A stretch of 58,968 nt of DNA from Rossellomorea vietnamensis (GTDB lineage Bacteria > Bacillota > Bacilli > Bacillales > Bacillaceae_B): the NCBI RefSeq assembly GCF_008180415.1, contig NZ_VTEI01000008.1, positions 1 through 58,968 of the forward strand, read 5' to 3'. The notes beneath the pieces were generated by a model that searched no databases, was not told where the DNA came from, and worked only from the letters and a program-made list of their open reading frames with translations. Below, in pieces: positions 32,795 to 42,029 of this stretch (position 1 is the first letter of the stretch; each line of letters starts with the position of its first letter). The translations under genes and the position numbers were made by a program.

Positions 32795-33268
32795 GTGGGT
32801 ATACATGTAGTACTTTATCAACCAGAGATTCCGGCTAACACAGGCAATATTGCCCGAACATGTGCAGCGACAGACACGACCCTGCATTTGATCAGGCCAT
32901 TGGGCTTTTCAACAGATGACAAAATGCTGAAGAGGGCAGGTCTTGATTATTGGCAGTTTGTAGAGATTGTTTATTATGATTCCATTGAGGAATTTTTTGA
33001 AAAGAATGCGGGCGGAGAGTTCTTCTATCTTACAAAGTACGGGACGAACGTTCACTCCGGCTATGATTATACCGGCAAGGATAAGGATTATTTCTTCATC
33101 TTTGGAAGAGAAACGACCGGGCTGCCGGATGATATCATCGAGAACAACAAGGACCGCTGCCTGAGAATTCCGATGAATGATAACGTCCGTTCCTTGAATC
33201 TTTCTAATACCGCTGCGATTCTTATATATGAAGCGCTGCGCCAGCAGGATTATCTCCATTTGAAATAG
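32795..33268 (+). CDS. trmL: tRNA (cytidine/uridine-34-2'-O)-methyltransferase TrmL
   Basis: 157 residues, a SPOUT-fold enzyme (CspR in B. subtilis) that methylates the 2'-OH of base 34 in tRNA-Leu. Begins GIHVVLYQPEIPANTGNIAR; the knot region has FFIFGRETTGLPDDII and IPMNDNVRSLNLSNTAAILI at the C-terminus, where AdoMet binds. Start GTG 32795 with CGAGGTGA 8 bp upstream. A terminator follows at 33279. The length matches the family norm. Confidence 0.95.
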   Translation: MGIHVVLYQPEIPANTGNIARTCAATDTTLHLIRPLGFSTDDKMLKRAGLDYWQFVEIVYYDSIEEFFEKNAGGEFFYLTKYGTNVHSGYDYTGKDKDYFFIFGRETTGLPDDIIENNKDRCLRIPMNDNVRSLNLSNTAAILIYEALRQQDYLHLK

Positions 33269-33278
33269 GATTTTTTAC

Positions 33279-33305
33279 AAGGACCGGTTTTCCGGTTCTT
33301 TTTAT
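33279..33305 (+). terminator. Terminator after trmL
   Basis: Stem GGACCGG/CCGGTTC with a TTTT loop and TTTTT. Confidence 0.92.
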
Positions 33306-33369
33306 TTGTATAGAAAAAAGGGGAAGCTTAACATAGAGGATATAAAAGATGTCATGGAGGTCGAAATGA

Positions 33370-34119
33370 ATGAATTCAACTATCGAAACAATTTTATCTC
33401 ATAAGTCTGTCCGAAAGTTCAAGGATGAAAAACTGTCAAGGGAGCAGGTGGAAACCCTGGTAAGAAGCGCTCAGGCAGCCTCTACTTCCAGCATGATCCA
33501 GGCGTATACCATCATGGGTGTTACGGATTCTGCGAAGAAAGCTGAACTTGCCGCCATTGCCGGCAATCAAAGCTATGTGGAAAAGAACGGGCACTTCTTT
33601 GTATTCTGTGCGGACCTTTACCGTCATGAGGTCATCGGGGAAAAAGAAGGTGCGGAAGTAGCACAGTCGCTAGAAAGCACAGAGAAGTTTATGGTGGCGC
33701 TGATTGATGCTGCTCTTGCTGCACAAAATGCAAGTGTTGCTGCTGAATCAATGGGATTAGGGATTTGCTACATCGGCGGAATCCGAAATGACCTTGGTGC
33801 TGTCTCTGAAGTCCTTGATATCCCGGACAGAGTCATTCCTTTATTCGGCCTGGCAGTGGGTGTTCCTGATGAAGATAACGATCTTAAGCCAAGAAGGCCG
33901 CTGTCTCATGTGTATCATGAAAATACGTATCGTTCTGACAAGGAATCGGTGGCAAAAGAGCTGGAAGAGTATGATGAAACGGTGGCCAGCTATTACCATA
34001 AACGAACGAATGGACAGAGAGTCGATACCTGGTCAGCGCAGATGGCCAGAATGCTTTCAGCTAAGAAGCGTATGTATATGAAAGAGTTTGTCGAGAAGAA
34101 GAAATATGATTTGAAGTAA
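33370..34119 (+). CDS. NADPH-dependent FMN reductase/nitroreductase (NfrA/NfsA family)
   Basis: 249 residues, a dimeric flavin enzyme. Starts TIETILSHKSVRKFKDEKLS; FMN-binding residues are in HKSVRKF and in SAQAASTSSMIQAYTIMG; ESMGLGICYIGGIRND and FGLAVGVPDEDNDLKPRRPL complete the NfsA-like pattern. It reduces nitro compounds, flavins or other oxidants at the expense of NADPH. ATG 33370 with TGGAGGTCG upstream. Good terminator after it. Length typical. Confidence 0.93.
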   Translation: MNSTIETILSHKSVRKFKDEKLSREQVETLVRSAQAASTSSMIQAYTIMGVTDSAKKAELAAIAGNQSYVEKNGHFFVFCADLYRHEVIGEKEGAEVAQSLESTEKFMVALIDAALAAQNASVAAESMGLGICYIGGIRNDLGAVSEVLDIPDRVIPLFGLAVGVPDEDNDLKPRRPLSHVYHENTYRSDKESVAKELEEYDETVASYYHKRTNGQRVDTWSAQMARMLSAKKRMYMKEFVEKKKYDLK

Positions 34120-34128
34120 ATACATCTG

Positions 34129-34166
34129 AAAAAACCCCTTGCCGAGTGACGGCATGGGGTTTTTTA
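34129..34166. terminator. Bidirectional terminator
   Basis: AAAAAACCCCTTGCC/GGCATGGGGTTTTTT; serves the + strand oxidoreductase and the minus-strand small ORF at 34168. Confidence 0.95.
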
Positions 34167-34167
34167 A

Positions 34168-34263
34168 TCAGTCTTTGTTCGTGCCAGGCTTGTTATTGTA
34201 GCCGGCTGTAAAGATCGCTGAAAGGAATGTGGCAGTAACGCCTAAGATTATAATTGTACCCAT
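34168..34263 (-). CDS. Small membrane protein, 31 residues
   Basis: ATG 34263 is preceded by GAGGAGG (11-bp spacing). It encodes MGTIIILGVTATFLSAIFTA with a polar GYNNKPGTNKD tail, then TGA next to a terminator. A single hydrophobic helix with a polar C-terminus is typical of conserved Bacillus microproteins. The strong site and terminator argue for a true gene; there is no family I can name. The remaining gap (34264-34478) is the prkA promoter region with an ATAGAGTATAATA stretch that could be a sporulation-type -10. Confidence 0.65.
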   Translation of the reverse strand: MGTIIILGVTATFLSAIFTAGYNNKPGTNKD

Positions 34264-34478
34264 ATCTATGTAATCCTCCTCAATAATTGATTCGAAGTCA
34301 ATCCTTCTCTTAGTATAGCCTATTTCCCTGCTGATGTGAATGTTAAGCCTGATATTTTTCTTCTAGATTATGACAACATTTCAAACACGAGTCCCATTTT
34401 TCTTTAATTAGCATGATTGTCTCTTGGCGGGCATAGAGTATAATAATCGCTCTCAACAAGTGACAGGGGAGGTCCTTT

Positions 34479-36374
34479 ATGGATATTTTAAAAAAGATTG
34501 AAGGCTATCGTGTAGAAGAAGAAAAGTTAAAATGGGAAGGCACATTTGCTGATTACCTGAACATTATCAAGGAAAGACCAATTGTAGCTCAGTCAGCACA
34601 TTCACGTGTGTTCAATATGATTAAAGATGCAGGGGTAGAAGAAGTTAATGGTGTTAGGAAGTATAAATTTTTCAGTGGTCAGCTGTTTGGACTGGAAGAG
34701 GCTTTAGAGCGTCTGGTGGAAGAGTATTTCCATCCAGCTGCTAAACGCCTGGATGTCCGGAAGAGAATTCTTCTGCTGATGGGTCCGGTCAGCGGGGGGA
34801 AATCTACGTTAGTGTCAATGCTGAAAAGGGGAATCGAGGCGTATTCGCGGACAGACAATGGTGCGGTTTATGCAATTAAAGGCTGCCCTATGCATGAAGA
34901 TCCACTGCATTTGATCCCGCAGCATTTGCGGGCTGACTTTTATGAAGAGTATGGCATTAGAATCGAAGGCAACCTATCACCGTTAAATACGATGAGAGTT
35001 GAAAAAGAGTACAGCGGAAGAATGGAAGACGTTCTTGTGGAAAGGGTCTTCTTCTCTGAAGACAAAAGGGTCGGTGTCGGTACGTTCAGCCCGTCAGATC
35101 CTAAGTCACAGGACATTGCCGACCTGACAGGCAGCATTGACTTTTCCACCATCGCCGAATATGGGTCGGAATCTGATCCGCGCGCCTATCGATTCGATGG
35201 CGAGCTGAATAAAGCAAACCGCGGACTGATGGAGTTCCAGGAGATGCTGAAGTGCGATGAAAAGTTTCTGTGGCACTTACTGTCTTTGACGCAGGAAGGC
35301 AATTTTAAAGCAGGAAGGTTTGCGCTCATTTCCGCAGATGAATTAGTTGTGGCCCATACAAATGAGACCGAGTACAGATCATTCATTTCCAACAAGAAAA
35401 ATGAGGCCCTGCACTCCAGGATTATCGTCATGCCGGTTCCATACAATTTGAAAGTCACCCAGGAAGAAAGAATCTATGACAAAATGATCCGGGAAAGTGA
35501 TGTGTCGGATTTCCACATTGCCCCGCATACATTGAGAGTAGCTGCGATGTTTACGATCTTGACACGTTTAAAAGAACCGAAGCGCGGAGACATCGATCTG
35601 ATTAAAAAGATGAGATTATATGATGGAGAAAATGTGGAAGGATTCAACTCTGCGGATTTAGAAGAAATGAAAAAAGAGTATCAGGATGAAGGAATGAGCG
35701 GAATCGATCCCCGCTACGTCATCAACAGGATTTCGTCCACCATCATCAGGAAAGATATGTCGTCCATTAACGCACTGGATGTTCTTCGTTCCCTGAAAGA
35801 AGGACTGGATCAGCATCCTTCCATTACACAGGAACTGAGGGAGAAGTATCTGAACTTCATTTCTGTTGCCCGAAAAGAATATGACGATATTGCCAAGAAA
35901 GAAGTCCAAAAGGCATTCGTGTACTCTTATGAGGAATCCGCGAAAACACTTATGGACAATTATCTTGATAATGTAGAAGCCTACTGCAATAAAGCGAAGC
36001 TGCGCGATCCATTGACCGGGGAGGAAATCAATCCGGATGAAAAGCTCATGCGCTCCATTGAAGAGCAAATCGGCATTTCTGAAAATGCGAAGAAAGCATT
36101 CCGTGAAGAAATTCTCATACGTATCTCCGCATATGCCCGCAAAGGTAAAAGATTTGATTATAACTCTCATGACCGCTTGAGAGAAGCAATTCAAAAGAAA
36201 CTGTTTGCCGACCTGAAAGACGTCGTCAAAATCACGACATCTTCCAAAACGCCGGATGAGCAGCAGCTGAAGAAGGTTAATGAAGTCGTTGCACGGTTGA
36301 TAGATGAGCATGGTTATAATTCCACTTCAGCCAATGATCTATTGAAATATGTAGGAAGCTTATTGAACCGTTAA
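34479..36374 (+). CDS. prkA: Serine protein kinase PrkA
   Basis: 631 residues, the usual size. Begins MDILKKIEGYRVEEEKLKWE; the AAA+-type Walker A is MGPVSGGKSTLV (about 108-119), a DADEL-like Walker B region (ISADELVVAHTN, about 286-297) and C-terminal PrkA domain with VKITTSSKTPDEQQL. PrkA phosphorylates other proteins and is expressed in sporulation or starvation; bacterial prkA commonly lies beside yhbH (and spoVR). ATG 34479 with GGGGAGGTCC upstream. Here it is separated from yhbH by a 1 kb 52-bp repeat array. Confidence 0.97.
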   Translation: MDILKKIEGYRVEEEKLKWEGTFADYLNIIKERPIVAQSAHSRVFNMIKDAGVEEVNGVRKYKFFSGQLFGLEEALERLVEEYFHPAAKRLDVRKRILLLMGPVSGGKSTLVSMLKRGIEAYSRTDNGAVYAIKGCPMHEDPLHLIPQHLRADFYEEYGIRIEGNLSPLNTMRVEKEYSGRMEDVLVERVFFSEDKRVGVGTFSPSDPKSQDIADLTGSIDFSTIAEYGSESDPRAYRFDGELNKANRGLMEFQEMLKCDEKFLWHLLSLTQEGNFKAGRFALISADELVVAHTNETEYRSFISNKKNEALHSRIIVMPVPYNLKVTQEERIYDKMIRESDVSDFHIAPHTLRVAAMFTILTRLKEPKRGDIDLIKKMRLYDGENVEGFNSADLEEMKKEYQDEGMSGIDPRYVINRISSTIIRKDMSSINALDVLRSLKEGLDQHPSITQELREKYLNFISVARKEYDDIAKKEVQKAFVYSYEESAKTLMDNYLDNVEAYCNKAKLRDPLTGEEINPDEKLMRSIEEQIGISENAKKAFREEILIRISAYARKGKRFDYNSHDRLREAIQKKLFADLKDVVKITTSSKTPDEQQLKKVNEVVARLIDEHGYNSTSANDLLKYVGSLLNR

Positions 36375-36380
36375 TTTCAG

Positions 36381-36420
36381 AGCTGGCAGCCTTTCTTTGG
36401 GGCTGCCGGCTTTCTGTTTA
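36381..36420 (+). terminator. Terminator after prkA
   Basis: Stem GCTGGCAGCC/GGCTGCCGGC followed by TTTCTGTTT. Directly upstream of array B. Confidence 0.88.
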
Positions 36421-36448
36421 TTATGAAGGCTGTGATGTGGGGAATAGA

Positions 36449-37490
36449 GAGAGGAGTTTAATAAAAAGGTCATCAAGAGGATTCTAGCTGCCCTAAGCGA
36501 GAGGGGTTTGGAGAAAAAGGTCATCAACAAGGGGGCTAGCTGCCCAAAGCCAGAGGGGTTTAGTGAAAAAGGTAACCAAGAAGGGATCTAGCTGCCCAAA
36601 CTGTCAAGGTTTTGGTGAAAGGGGTAACCAAGAAAGGGGCTAGCTGCCCAAACTGTCAAGGTTTTGGTGAAAGGGGTAACCAAGAAGGGATCTAGCTGCC
36701 CAAAGCCAGAGGGTTTTAGTGAAAAGGTAACCAAGAAGGGGTCTAGCTGCCCAAAGCCAGAGGGTTTTAGTGAAAAAGGTAACCAAGAAGAGTTCTAGGT
36801 GCCCAAAGCCAGAGGGTTTTAGTGAAAAAGGTAACCAAGAAGGCGGCTAGGTGCCCAAACTGCCAGGGTTTTAGTGAAAAAGGTAACCAAGAAGGGTTTT
36901 AGGTGCCCATAGTGCCAGGGTATTGATGAAAAAGGTAACCAAGAAGGGGGCTAGCTGCCCAAACTGTCAAGGTTTTGGTGAAAAAGGTAACCAAGAAGGG
37001 TTCTAGCTGCCCAAAGCCAGAGGGTTTTAGTGAAAAAGGTAACCAAGAAGGCGGCTAGGTGCCCAAACTGCCAGGGTTTTAGTGAAAAAGGTAACCAAGA
37101 AGGGTTTTAGGTGCCCATAGTGCCAGGGTATTGATGAAAAAGGTAACCAAGAAGGGATCTAGCTGCCTATAATGACAGGATCTTAGTGAAAAAGGGCATC
37201 AAGAAGAGTTCTAGCTGCCCAAAGTGCCAGGGTTTTGGTGAAAAAGGTAACCAAGAAGGGTTCTAGCTGCCCAAAGTGCCAGGGTATTGATGAAAAGGTA
37301 ACCAAGAAGGGGGCTAGCTGCCCAAAGTGCCAGGGTATTGATGAAAAAGGTAACCAAGAAGGGGGCTAGCTGCCCAAAGTGCCAGGGTTTTGGTGAAAGG
37401 GGTAACCAAGAAGGGTTCTAGCTGCCCAAAGTGTCAGAGTATTGATTAAAAAGGTAACCAAGAAGGGATCTGCTGCCCAAGGTCGCTGAA
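36449..37490. repeat. 52-bp tandem array B (20 anchored units)
   Basis: Twenty copies of CTAG(C/G)TGCCC (or close variants) begin at 36484, 36536, 36588, 36640, 36692, 36743 and so on to 37470. Of 19 intervals, 17 are 52 bp and two are 51 bp. Each unit contains AGTGAAAAAGGTAACCAAGAAGG. ACCAAGA can pair with TTTTGGT (one G-T) and GGGC with GCCC. A multi-unit block at about 36844 recurs at 37052 (four units, 208 bp, later). The flanks 36421-36448 and 37491-37790 hold no gene. Confidence 0.97.
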
Positions 37491-37790
37491 GACTTTATTG
37501 TTTAGATGACGCCAGCGCCCAATTTTTACTTTCGGAGGTTTTTACTCATAAGCAGCCAATCCCTTTAATACTTATTTATACACAGCTGATTACCCGGAAA
37601 AAGCAGGCTTGTCTATTTTATAGGTGAGTGTACAATTGTCGAAATTATTTGTAAATTTATCGGCGCTTCTGCATAGTATAGAGTAATCAGCAATAGTTTT
37701 TAACTCTGTTGCTTTTCTAATTTTGGCACTCAAGACAGTATATGCAACTTTTTGTATCTTTGTGAAAAATCTAATAAGGAGGGGAATAGA

Positions 37791-38957
37791 ATGAGTCAAA
37801 TGGATAAACATCAGTTTGTGATTTCGAAGGAAGACTGGTCCCTCCACCGCAAAGGCTATGATGATCAACAAAGACACCAGGAAAAAGTTCAAGATGCGAT
37901 AAGAAATAATCTCCCCGATTTAATCTCTGAAGAAAACATTATCATGTCAAATGGCCAAGACGTAGTAAAGATTCCGATCCGCTCACTTGATGAGTACAAA
38001 ATTCGTTATAATCATGATAAGAATAAACATGTGGGCCAGGGACAGGGAGACAGTCAGGTTGGAGATGTGGTAGCTAGAGACGGCTCACAGCAAAAAGGTC
38101 CTGGTAAAGGCCAAGGTGCAGGGGATCAGGCTGGAGAAGATTACTATGAAGCGGAAGTATCAATGATGGAAATCGAAGAGGCGCTGTTCAGCCAATTGGA
38201 ACTGCCCAACTTGAAGAAAAAAGAACAAGACGTCCAAACGGTGGAGAATATAGAATTCAATGATATCCGTAAAACTGGATTAATGGGCAATATTGATAAA
38301 AAGAAAACCATGATGACAGCATTCAAAAGAAATGCTATAAGCGGAAAACCAAGCTTTCACCCGATTTATCAGGAAGATTTGAAATTCAGGACATGGAACG
38401 AAGTGCTGAAGCCTGAGTCAAAAGCCGTCGTGCTGGCGATGATGGATACGAGCGGAAGTATGGGAGTATGGGAGAAGTATATGGCCAGGAGCTTCTTCTT
38501 CTGGATGACACGCTTCCTCAGAACGAAGTATGAGACAGTGGAGATTGAGTTCATTGCTCATCATACGGAGGCAAAGGTGGTAACGGAAGAGCATTTCTTT
38601 TCAAGAGGAGAAAGCGGGGGAACGATTTGTTCATCTGCATACCGAAAAGCATTGGAGCTAATTGAAACGAAATACCAGCCTTCGCAATACAATATTTATC
38701 CGTTCCACTTCTCGGATGGCGACAATTTAACTTCAGATAATGTCCGGTGTGTAAAGCTTGTCGAAGAACTGATGAAAGTCTCGAACATGTTCGGCTACGG
38801 AGAGGTCAACCAGTATAACCGCCATTCCACTTTGATGAGCGCATATAAGAACATCAAGGATGAACAATTCCGATACTTCATACTGAAACAAAAGGCAGAC
38901 GTTTTCCACGCTATGAAAAGCTTTTTCAAACAAGAAGAAAACAAAATGTACGCCTGA
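37791..38957 (+). CDS. yhbH: Sporulation protein YhbH (DUF444)
   Basis: 388 residues. The N-terminal part ([20 protein letters not shown], then a Gln/Gly-rich [19 protein letters not shown] linker) is followed by a von Willebrand-A-like domain: [15 protein letters not shown] (MIDAS-like DTSGS, about 233-240), [28 protein letters not shown]. In bacilli yhbH is sigma-E dependent and its product may act with PrkA. ATG 37791 has AAGGAGGGG upstream; an in-frame upstream start (37752) is not supported by a site. Terminator follows. Confidence 0.95.
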   Translation: MSQMDKHQFVISKEDWSLHRKGYDDQQRHQEKVQDAIRNNLPDLISEENIIMSNGQDVVKIPIRSLDEYKIRYNHDKNKHVGQGQGDSQVGDVVARDGSQQKGPGKGQGAGDQAGEDYYEAEVSMMEIEEALFSQLELPNLKKKEQDVQTVENIEFNDIRKTGLMGNIDKKKTMMTAFKRNAISGKPSFHPIYQEDLKFRTWNEVLKPESKAVVLAMMDTSGSMGVWEKYMARSFFFWMTRFLRTKYETVEIEFIAHHTEAKVVTEEHFFSRGESGGTICSSAYRKALELIETKYQPSQYNIYPFHFSDGDNLTSDNVRCVKLVEELMKVSNMFGYGEVNQYNRHSTLMSAYKNIKDEQFRYFILKQKADVFHAMKSFFKQEENKMYA

Positions 38958-38983
38958 AAAGACAGGGAAACCTGTCTTTTTCA
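38956..38983 (+). terminator. Terminator after yhbH
   Basis: AAAAGACAGG/CCTGTCTTTTT with a GAAA loop; starts at the yhbH stop codon. Confidence 0.93.
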
Positions 38984-39107
38984 CTGTGTTGTTTTAACAC
39001 TTTTACCCGCTAAAATGGACAGTCCCTCTCAGCGCAATAAAGTATTACAGAGGATTCCGCCTACGGGTGCCGAATAGTATAGACATATTAGAAATGGGGG
39101 TATACAA

Positions 39108-40124
39108 ATGGAAAAGTGGGTTGAGGACCTCTTTAATGAAGGAATTCTAAAGAAAGCAGCCGATTTTTACGGTGCGGAGGTTACAAAAGCGAAAAAACTT
39201 GGAGATTTCGAGAATTACGTATATGAAGTACATAGAGAAGGAATACCCTATATTCTTAGGCTGACACACAGCTCCCACAGAAACAGGGCTGGAGTGGAGG
39301 CAGAATTGGAATATGTGAATTACCTTAATGCACAAGGTGTGAATGTCTCTTTGGTCAGTCATTCCTTAGCCGGAAATCTGGTGGAGGAAATTCCAGCGGG
39401 AGATACATTTTTCTTTGTTTGCTTATTTGATAAAGCCCCTGGGGAGCCGGTCAGGGTCCAATCAGACTTATTTTCACCTCCGCTTTTCAAAGAATGGGGA
39501 AGAACGATTGGAAAGATGAACAAGGCGGCAAAAGGATTCTCTGAAGGGAGAGCTCACCGGGAACACTGGTACGAAGATGACCTTTTAAAGAATATGAGTA
39601 CTTACCTGTCCGAAGAGGATACAGCAATTATAAAAGAAGGAGAAGAATTAATTGAAAAACTTCATTCCTTCTCGACAGGCAGGGGGGAATATGGACTGGT
39701 TCATTCTGATATTCATTCTGGAAACTTCTTCCTTCATGAAGGAGAGATTCATGTTTTTGATTTTGATGACTGTTCTTACCACTGGTATGCCAGTGATATC
39801 GCCATCCCTCTTTTCTACGCGGTATGGGCTAAGATGCCAGGGAAGGAGCTTGAAGAACGCTCCCGCTTTGGTGAAGAGTTTCTGAAAAGCTTTTTGTCCG
39901 GCTACTTCGAAGAAAATACTCTTGATGAGGAATGGATCAAGCGGATCCCATTATTTTTAAGGCTCAGGGATATCGTTCTTTACACTGTTTTTCATAAAAA
40001 GTTCGATATGAGCAGCTTATCAGAAAGAGAAGCAGGGGTTGTTGCAGGCATAAAGAAAAGGCTGGTGAACAATGAATTGATAGTGGAACTCGATTACGAG
40101 AGTATTCTTAGCAAAGTGAAATAG
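39108..40124 (+). CDS. Phosphotransferase/kinase of the APH-type fold (2)
   Basis: 338 residues. YILRLTHSSHRNRAGVEAELE in the N-lobe has the nucleotide-binding region. The catalytic loop reads VHSDIHSGNFFL (HxDxxxxN-type, about 199-210), and the metal-binding segment is VFDFDDCSYHWYASD. It resembles homoserine-kinase-type (YerI/SrkA-like) family members of bacilli. ATG 39108 with AAATGGGGG upstream. It is near proC but the spacing (75 bp) and start suggest separate transcription. Substrate unknown. Confidence 0.88.
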   Translation: MEKWVEDLFNEGILKKAADFYGAEVTKAKKLGDFENYVYEVHREGIPYILRLTHSSHRNRAGVEAELEYVNYLNAQGVNVSLVSHSLAGNLVEEIPAGDTFFFVCLFDKAPGEPVRVQSDLFSPPLFKEWGRTIGKMNKAAKGFSEGRAHREHWYEDDLLKNMSTYLSEEDTAIIKEGEELIEKLHSFSTGRGEYGLVHSDIHSGNFFLHEGEIHVFDFDDCSYHWYASDIAIPLFYAVWAKMPGKELEERSRFGEEFLKSFLSGYFEENTLDEEWIKRIPLFLRLRDIVLYTVFHKKFDMSSLSEREAGVVAGIKKRLVNNELIVELDYESILSKVK

Positions 40125-40199
40125 CGCAATTCCTTGAAAACCAACTTCCGTTATAATACTGTAACAGTAAGCAATTATACGATACAGGATGTGAATAGG

Positions 40200-41006
40200 A
40201 TGGAAAAAAAGATAGGTTTCATAGGAAGCGGGAATATGGCAAAGGCCATTTTAGGCGGTCTGCTGTCTTCAGGGATTGCTTCTGCGGAAAATGTTACAGC
40301 AAGCGCTTTAACAGAAAAAACGATCAGCGAAATCAATAAGGAGTTCCATATAAAAACGACAAAGGATAATGTGGCCGTCGCTCAATCCTCCGACTACCTT
40401 TTTCTTGCGGTTAAACCCGATCAATATAAGGCAGTTATTGAAGAAGTGAGAGGCGCACTAAAAGAGAAGGCTATAGTCATTACGATTGCTGCTGGTGTCA
40501 CATTGCGTTCCTTGGGAGAACAGCTCGGCCAAGAAGTGAAAATTGTTCGGACGATGCCAAATACACCTTCCTTGGTAGGAGAAGGAATGAGCGCCCTTTG
40601 CCCAAATGAATACGTGACACCTGATGAACTGGCAGAAGTAGTCGAGCTGTTTTCAAGCTTCGGGCGTGCAGAGGTGCTGGAGGAGCACTTAATGGATGCG
40701 GTACCTGCCGTCAGCGGATCATCGCCGGCTTACGTATTCATGTTCATTGAGGCTCTTGCTGATGGTGCGGTCAAGCAGGGGATTGCACGGGAAAAAGCCT
40801 ATAAGATGGCTGCCCAGGCTGTTCTTGGTGCTGCGAAAATGGTACTCGAAACCGAAACCCACCCAGGAGCTTTGAAAGATGCCGTTTGTTCTCCCGGAGG
40901 TGCAACGATCGAAGCCGTCAGCACTCTTGAAAAAACAGGATTCCGTGCTTCTGTCCTGTCGGCTATGGAAAGCTGTTATAAAAAATCGGCCAATATGATT
41001 GATTAA
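40200..41006 (+). CDS. proC: Pyrroline-5-carboxylate reductase (ProC)
   Basis: 268 residues. GFIGSGNMAKAILGGLL is the N-terminal NADPH-binding motif; VRTMPNTPSLVGEGMSAL and the C-terminal signature PGGATIEAVSTLEKTGFRAS follow. It reduces P5C to proline, the last step of proline synthesis. ATG 40200 gives the natural MEKKIGFIGSG start; the frame extends to TTG 40134, but that region contains a TATAAT (40152-40157), so it is promoter. GTG 40191 is a minor alternative. Bacilli may carry several P5C reductases. Confidence 0.95.
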   Translation: MEKKIGFIGSGNMAKAILGGLLSSGIASAENVTASALTEKTISEINKEFHIKTTKDNVAVAQSSDYLFLAVKPDQYKAVIEEVRGALKEKAIVITIAAGVTLRSLGEQLGQEVKIVRTMPNTPSLVGEGMSALCPNEYVTPDELAEVVELFSSFGRAEVLEEHLMDAVPAVSGSSPAYVFMFIEALADGAVKQGIAREKAYKMAAQAVLGAAKMVLETETHPGALKDAVCSPGGATIEAVSTLEKTGFRASVLSAMESCYKKSANMID

Positions 41007-41111
41007 TTAATGTTCTAACCTTTGCGGCTCTCCCCGTTTTGAGTGAAAAACCTCTGGGGGGAAGTAGCCTTTGAATTTTTTAGAAATCGACAATGTATTT
41101 GAAAACAGCCT

Positions 41112-41158
41112 AATGAAAAAAAGAGGGATTTCCTATTTTAAGGAAATCCCTTTTTACT
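41112..41158. terminator. Bidirectional terminator between proC and the coat gene
   Basis: AAAAAAAGAGGGATTTCC/GGAAATCCCTTTTT with a short loop; serves the convergent genes on both sides. Confidence 0.93.
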
Positions 41159-41808
41159 TATTGAAGCTTATTATTTTGTGTCATAGGAGCCCCTGTTGAA
41201 GGAGCAAATCCTTGAAGCATCTGCTGCATATCCTGCTGCTGAAGACGCGGCACCTGATAATACTTATGCTTGTTTTGGTATAAAAAGATCTCATAGCTCA
41301 TCTCGATGAAGTTAGGCACACTGTCTGCATAAACCCTGCGAAGAACAGGGTTGGTCACTTCTAAAGCCGTCATCGTAAGAAGAGAGGCTGTTGACTTGGT
41401 CAAACCAAGCATCTGGCCGGATATCTTCATATCATTGATTTCTGGAAGACTTTCCGCAGGTTTTCTTGGCTGCGAAGGAGTAAGTCCATAAGTGACAGTG
41501 TTATTTTCAATCATTTTATATTGCTGTGTCGGCTGAGATGGGTCCTTTCCTGTGGAAAAGGCTTCAACTGCGCAATTGTAAGTTTGTTCAATAAAACTGC
41601 GCTGCTGTGTAAGAATTGTATTGAGCTCAGGGTCAGTGATATATTGCTGAAACATCAAATACTGATCCAGTACATCCACCATTGTTGATAAATTTTCATG
41701 AGCATCAAATACTTCATGGCCGCCGTGATTTGCTTGCGGCTGTCCTGTTGGTGAAGGCTGAATAGGCATAGACATTGGCTGCTGCTGTGCTTGATTGTTT
41801 ATCTGCAA
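41158..41808 (-). CDS. CotF-type spore coat protein
   Basis: 216 residues. Gln/Pro-rich N-terminus (MQINNQAQQQPMSMPIQPSP), then a CotF domain: DAHENLSTMVDVLDQYLMFQ, YITDPELNTILTQQRSFIEQ, MKISGQMLGLTKSTASLLTM, and SYEIFLYQNKHKYYQVPRLQ. No catalytic motif; structural coat or coat-associated protein in spores. Start TTG 41808 with AGGGGGG 8 bp upstream. Convergent with proC. It supports the endospore-former assignment. Confidence 0.9.
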   Translation of the reverse strand: MQINNQAQQQPMSMPIQPSPTGQPQANHGGHEVFDAHENLSTMVDVLDQYLMFQQYITDPELNTILTQQRSFIEQTYNCAVEAFSTGKDPSQPTQQYKMIENNTVTYGLTPSQPRKPAESLPEINDMKISGQMLGLTKSTASLLTMTALEVTNPVLRRVYADSVPNFIEMSYEIFLYQNKHKYYQVPRLQQQDMQQMLQGFAPSTGAPMTQNNKLQ

Positions 41809-41923
41809 ACTGATAACCCCCCTGAATTCATATGTCCTCTTGGGACTTCTTTATTTTGTTCAAATTCAATATCATTATGTAGTAAAGCTTTAGAGGAAAA
41901 ATTGACATGAATAATGGGTTTCA

Positions 41924-41960
41924 GAAGAAAAAAACACCATCAAAGGTGTTTTTTCTTCTA
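41924..41960 (-). terminator. Terminator of the SIMPL-protein gene
   Basis: AGAAGAAAAAAACACC/GGTGTTTTTTCTTCT with a short loop; long A/T arms suit either direction. Confidence 0.9.
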
Positions 41961-42029
41961 TACCCATTATTGAAGACGGAGCAGCAGGAGATTTTAACTA
42001 GTGGAAAATGACAATCCACTCACCCGGGA

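Noticed and set aside
40134..40199. TTG start for proC
   Set aside because: The region holds a TATAAT element, and the NADPH motif begins just after ATG 40200.
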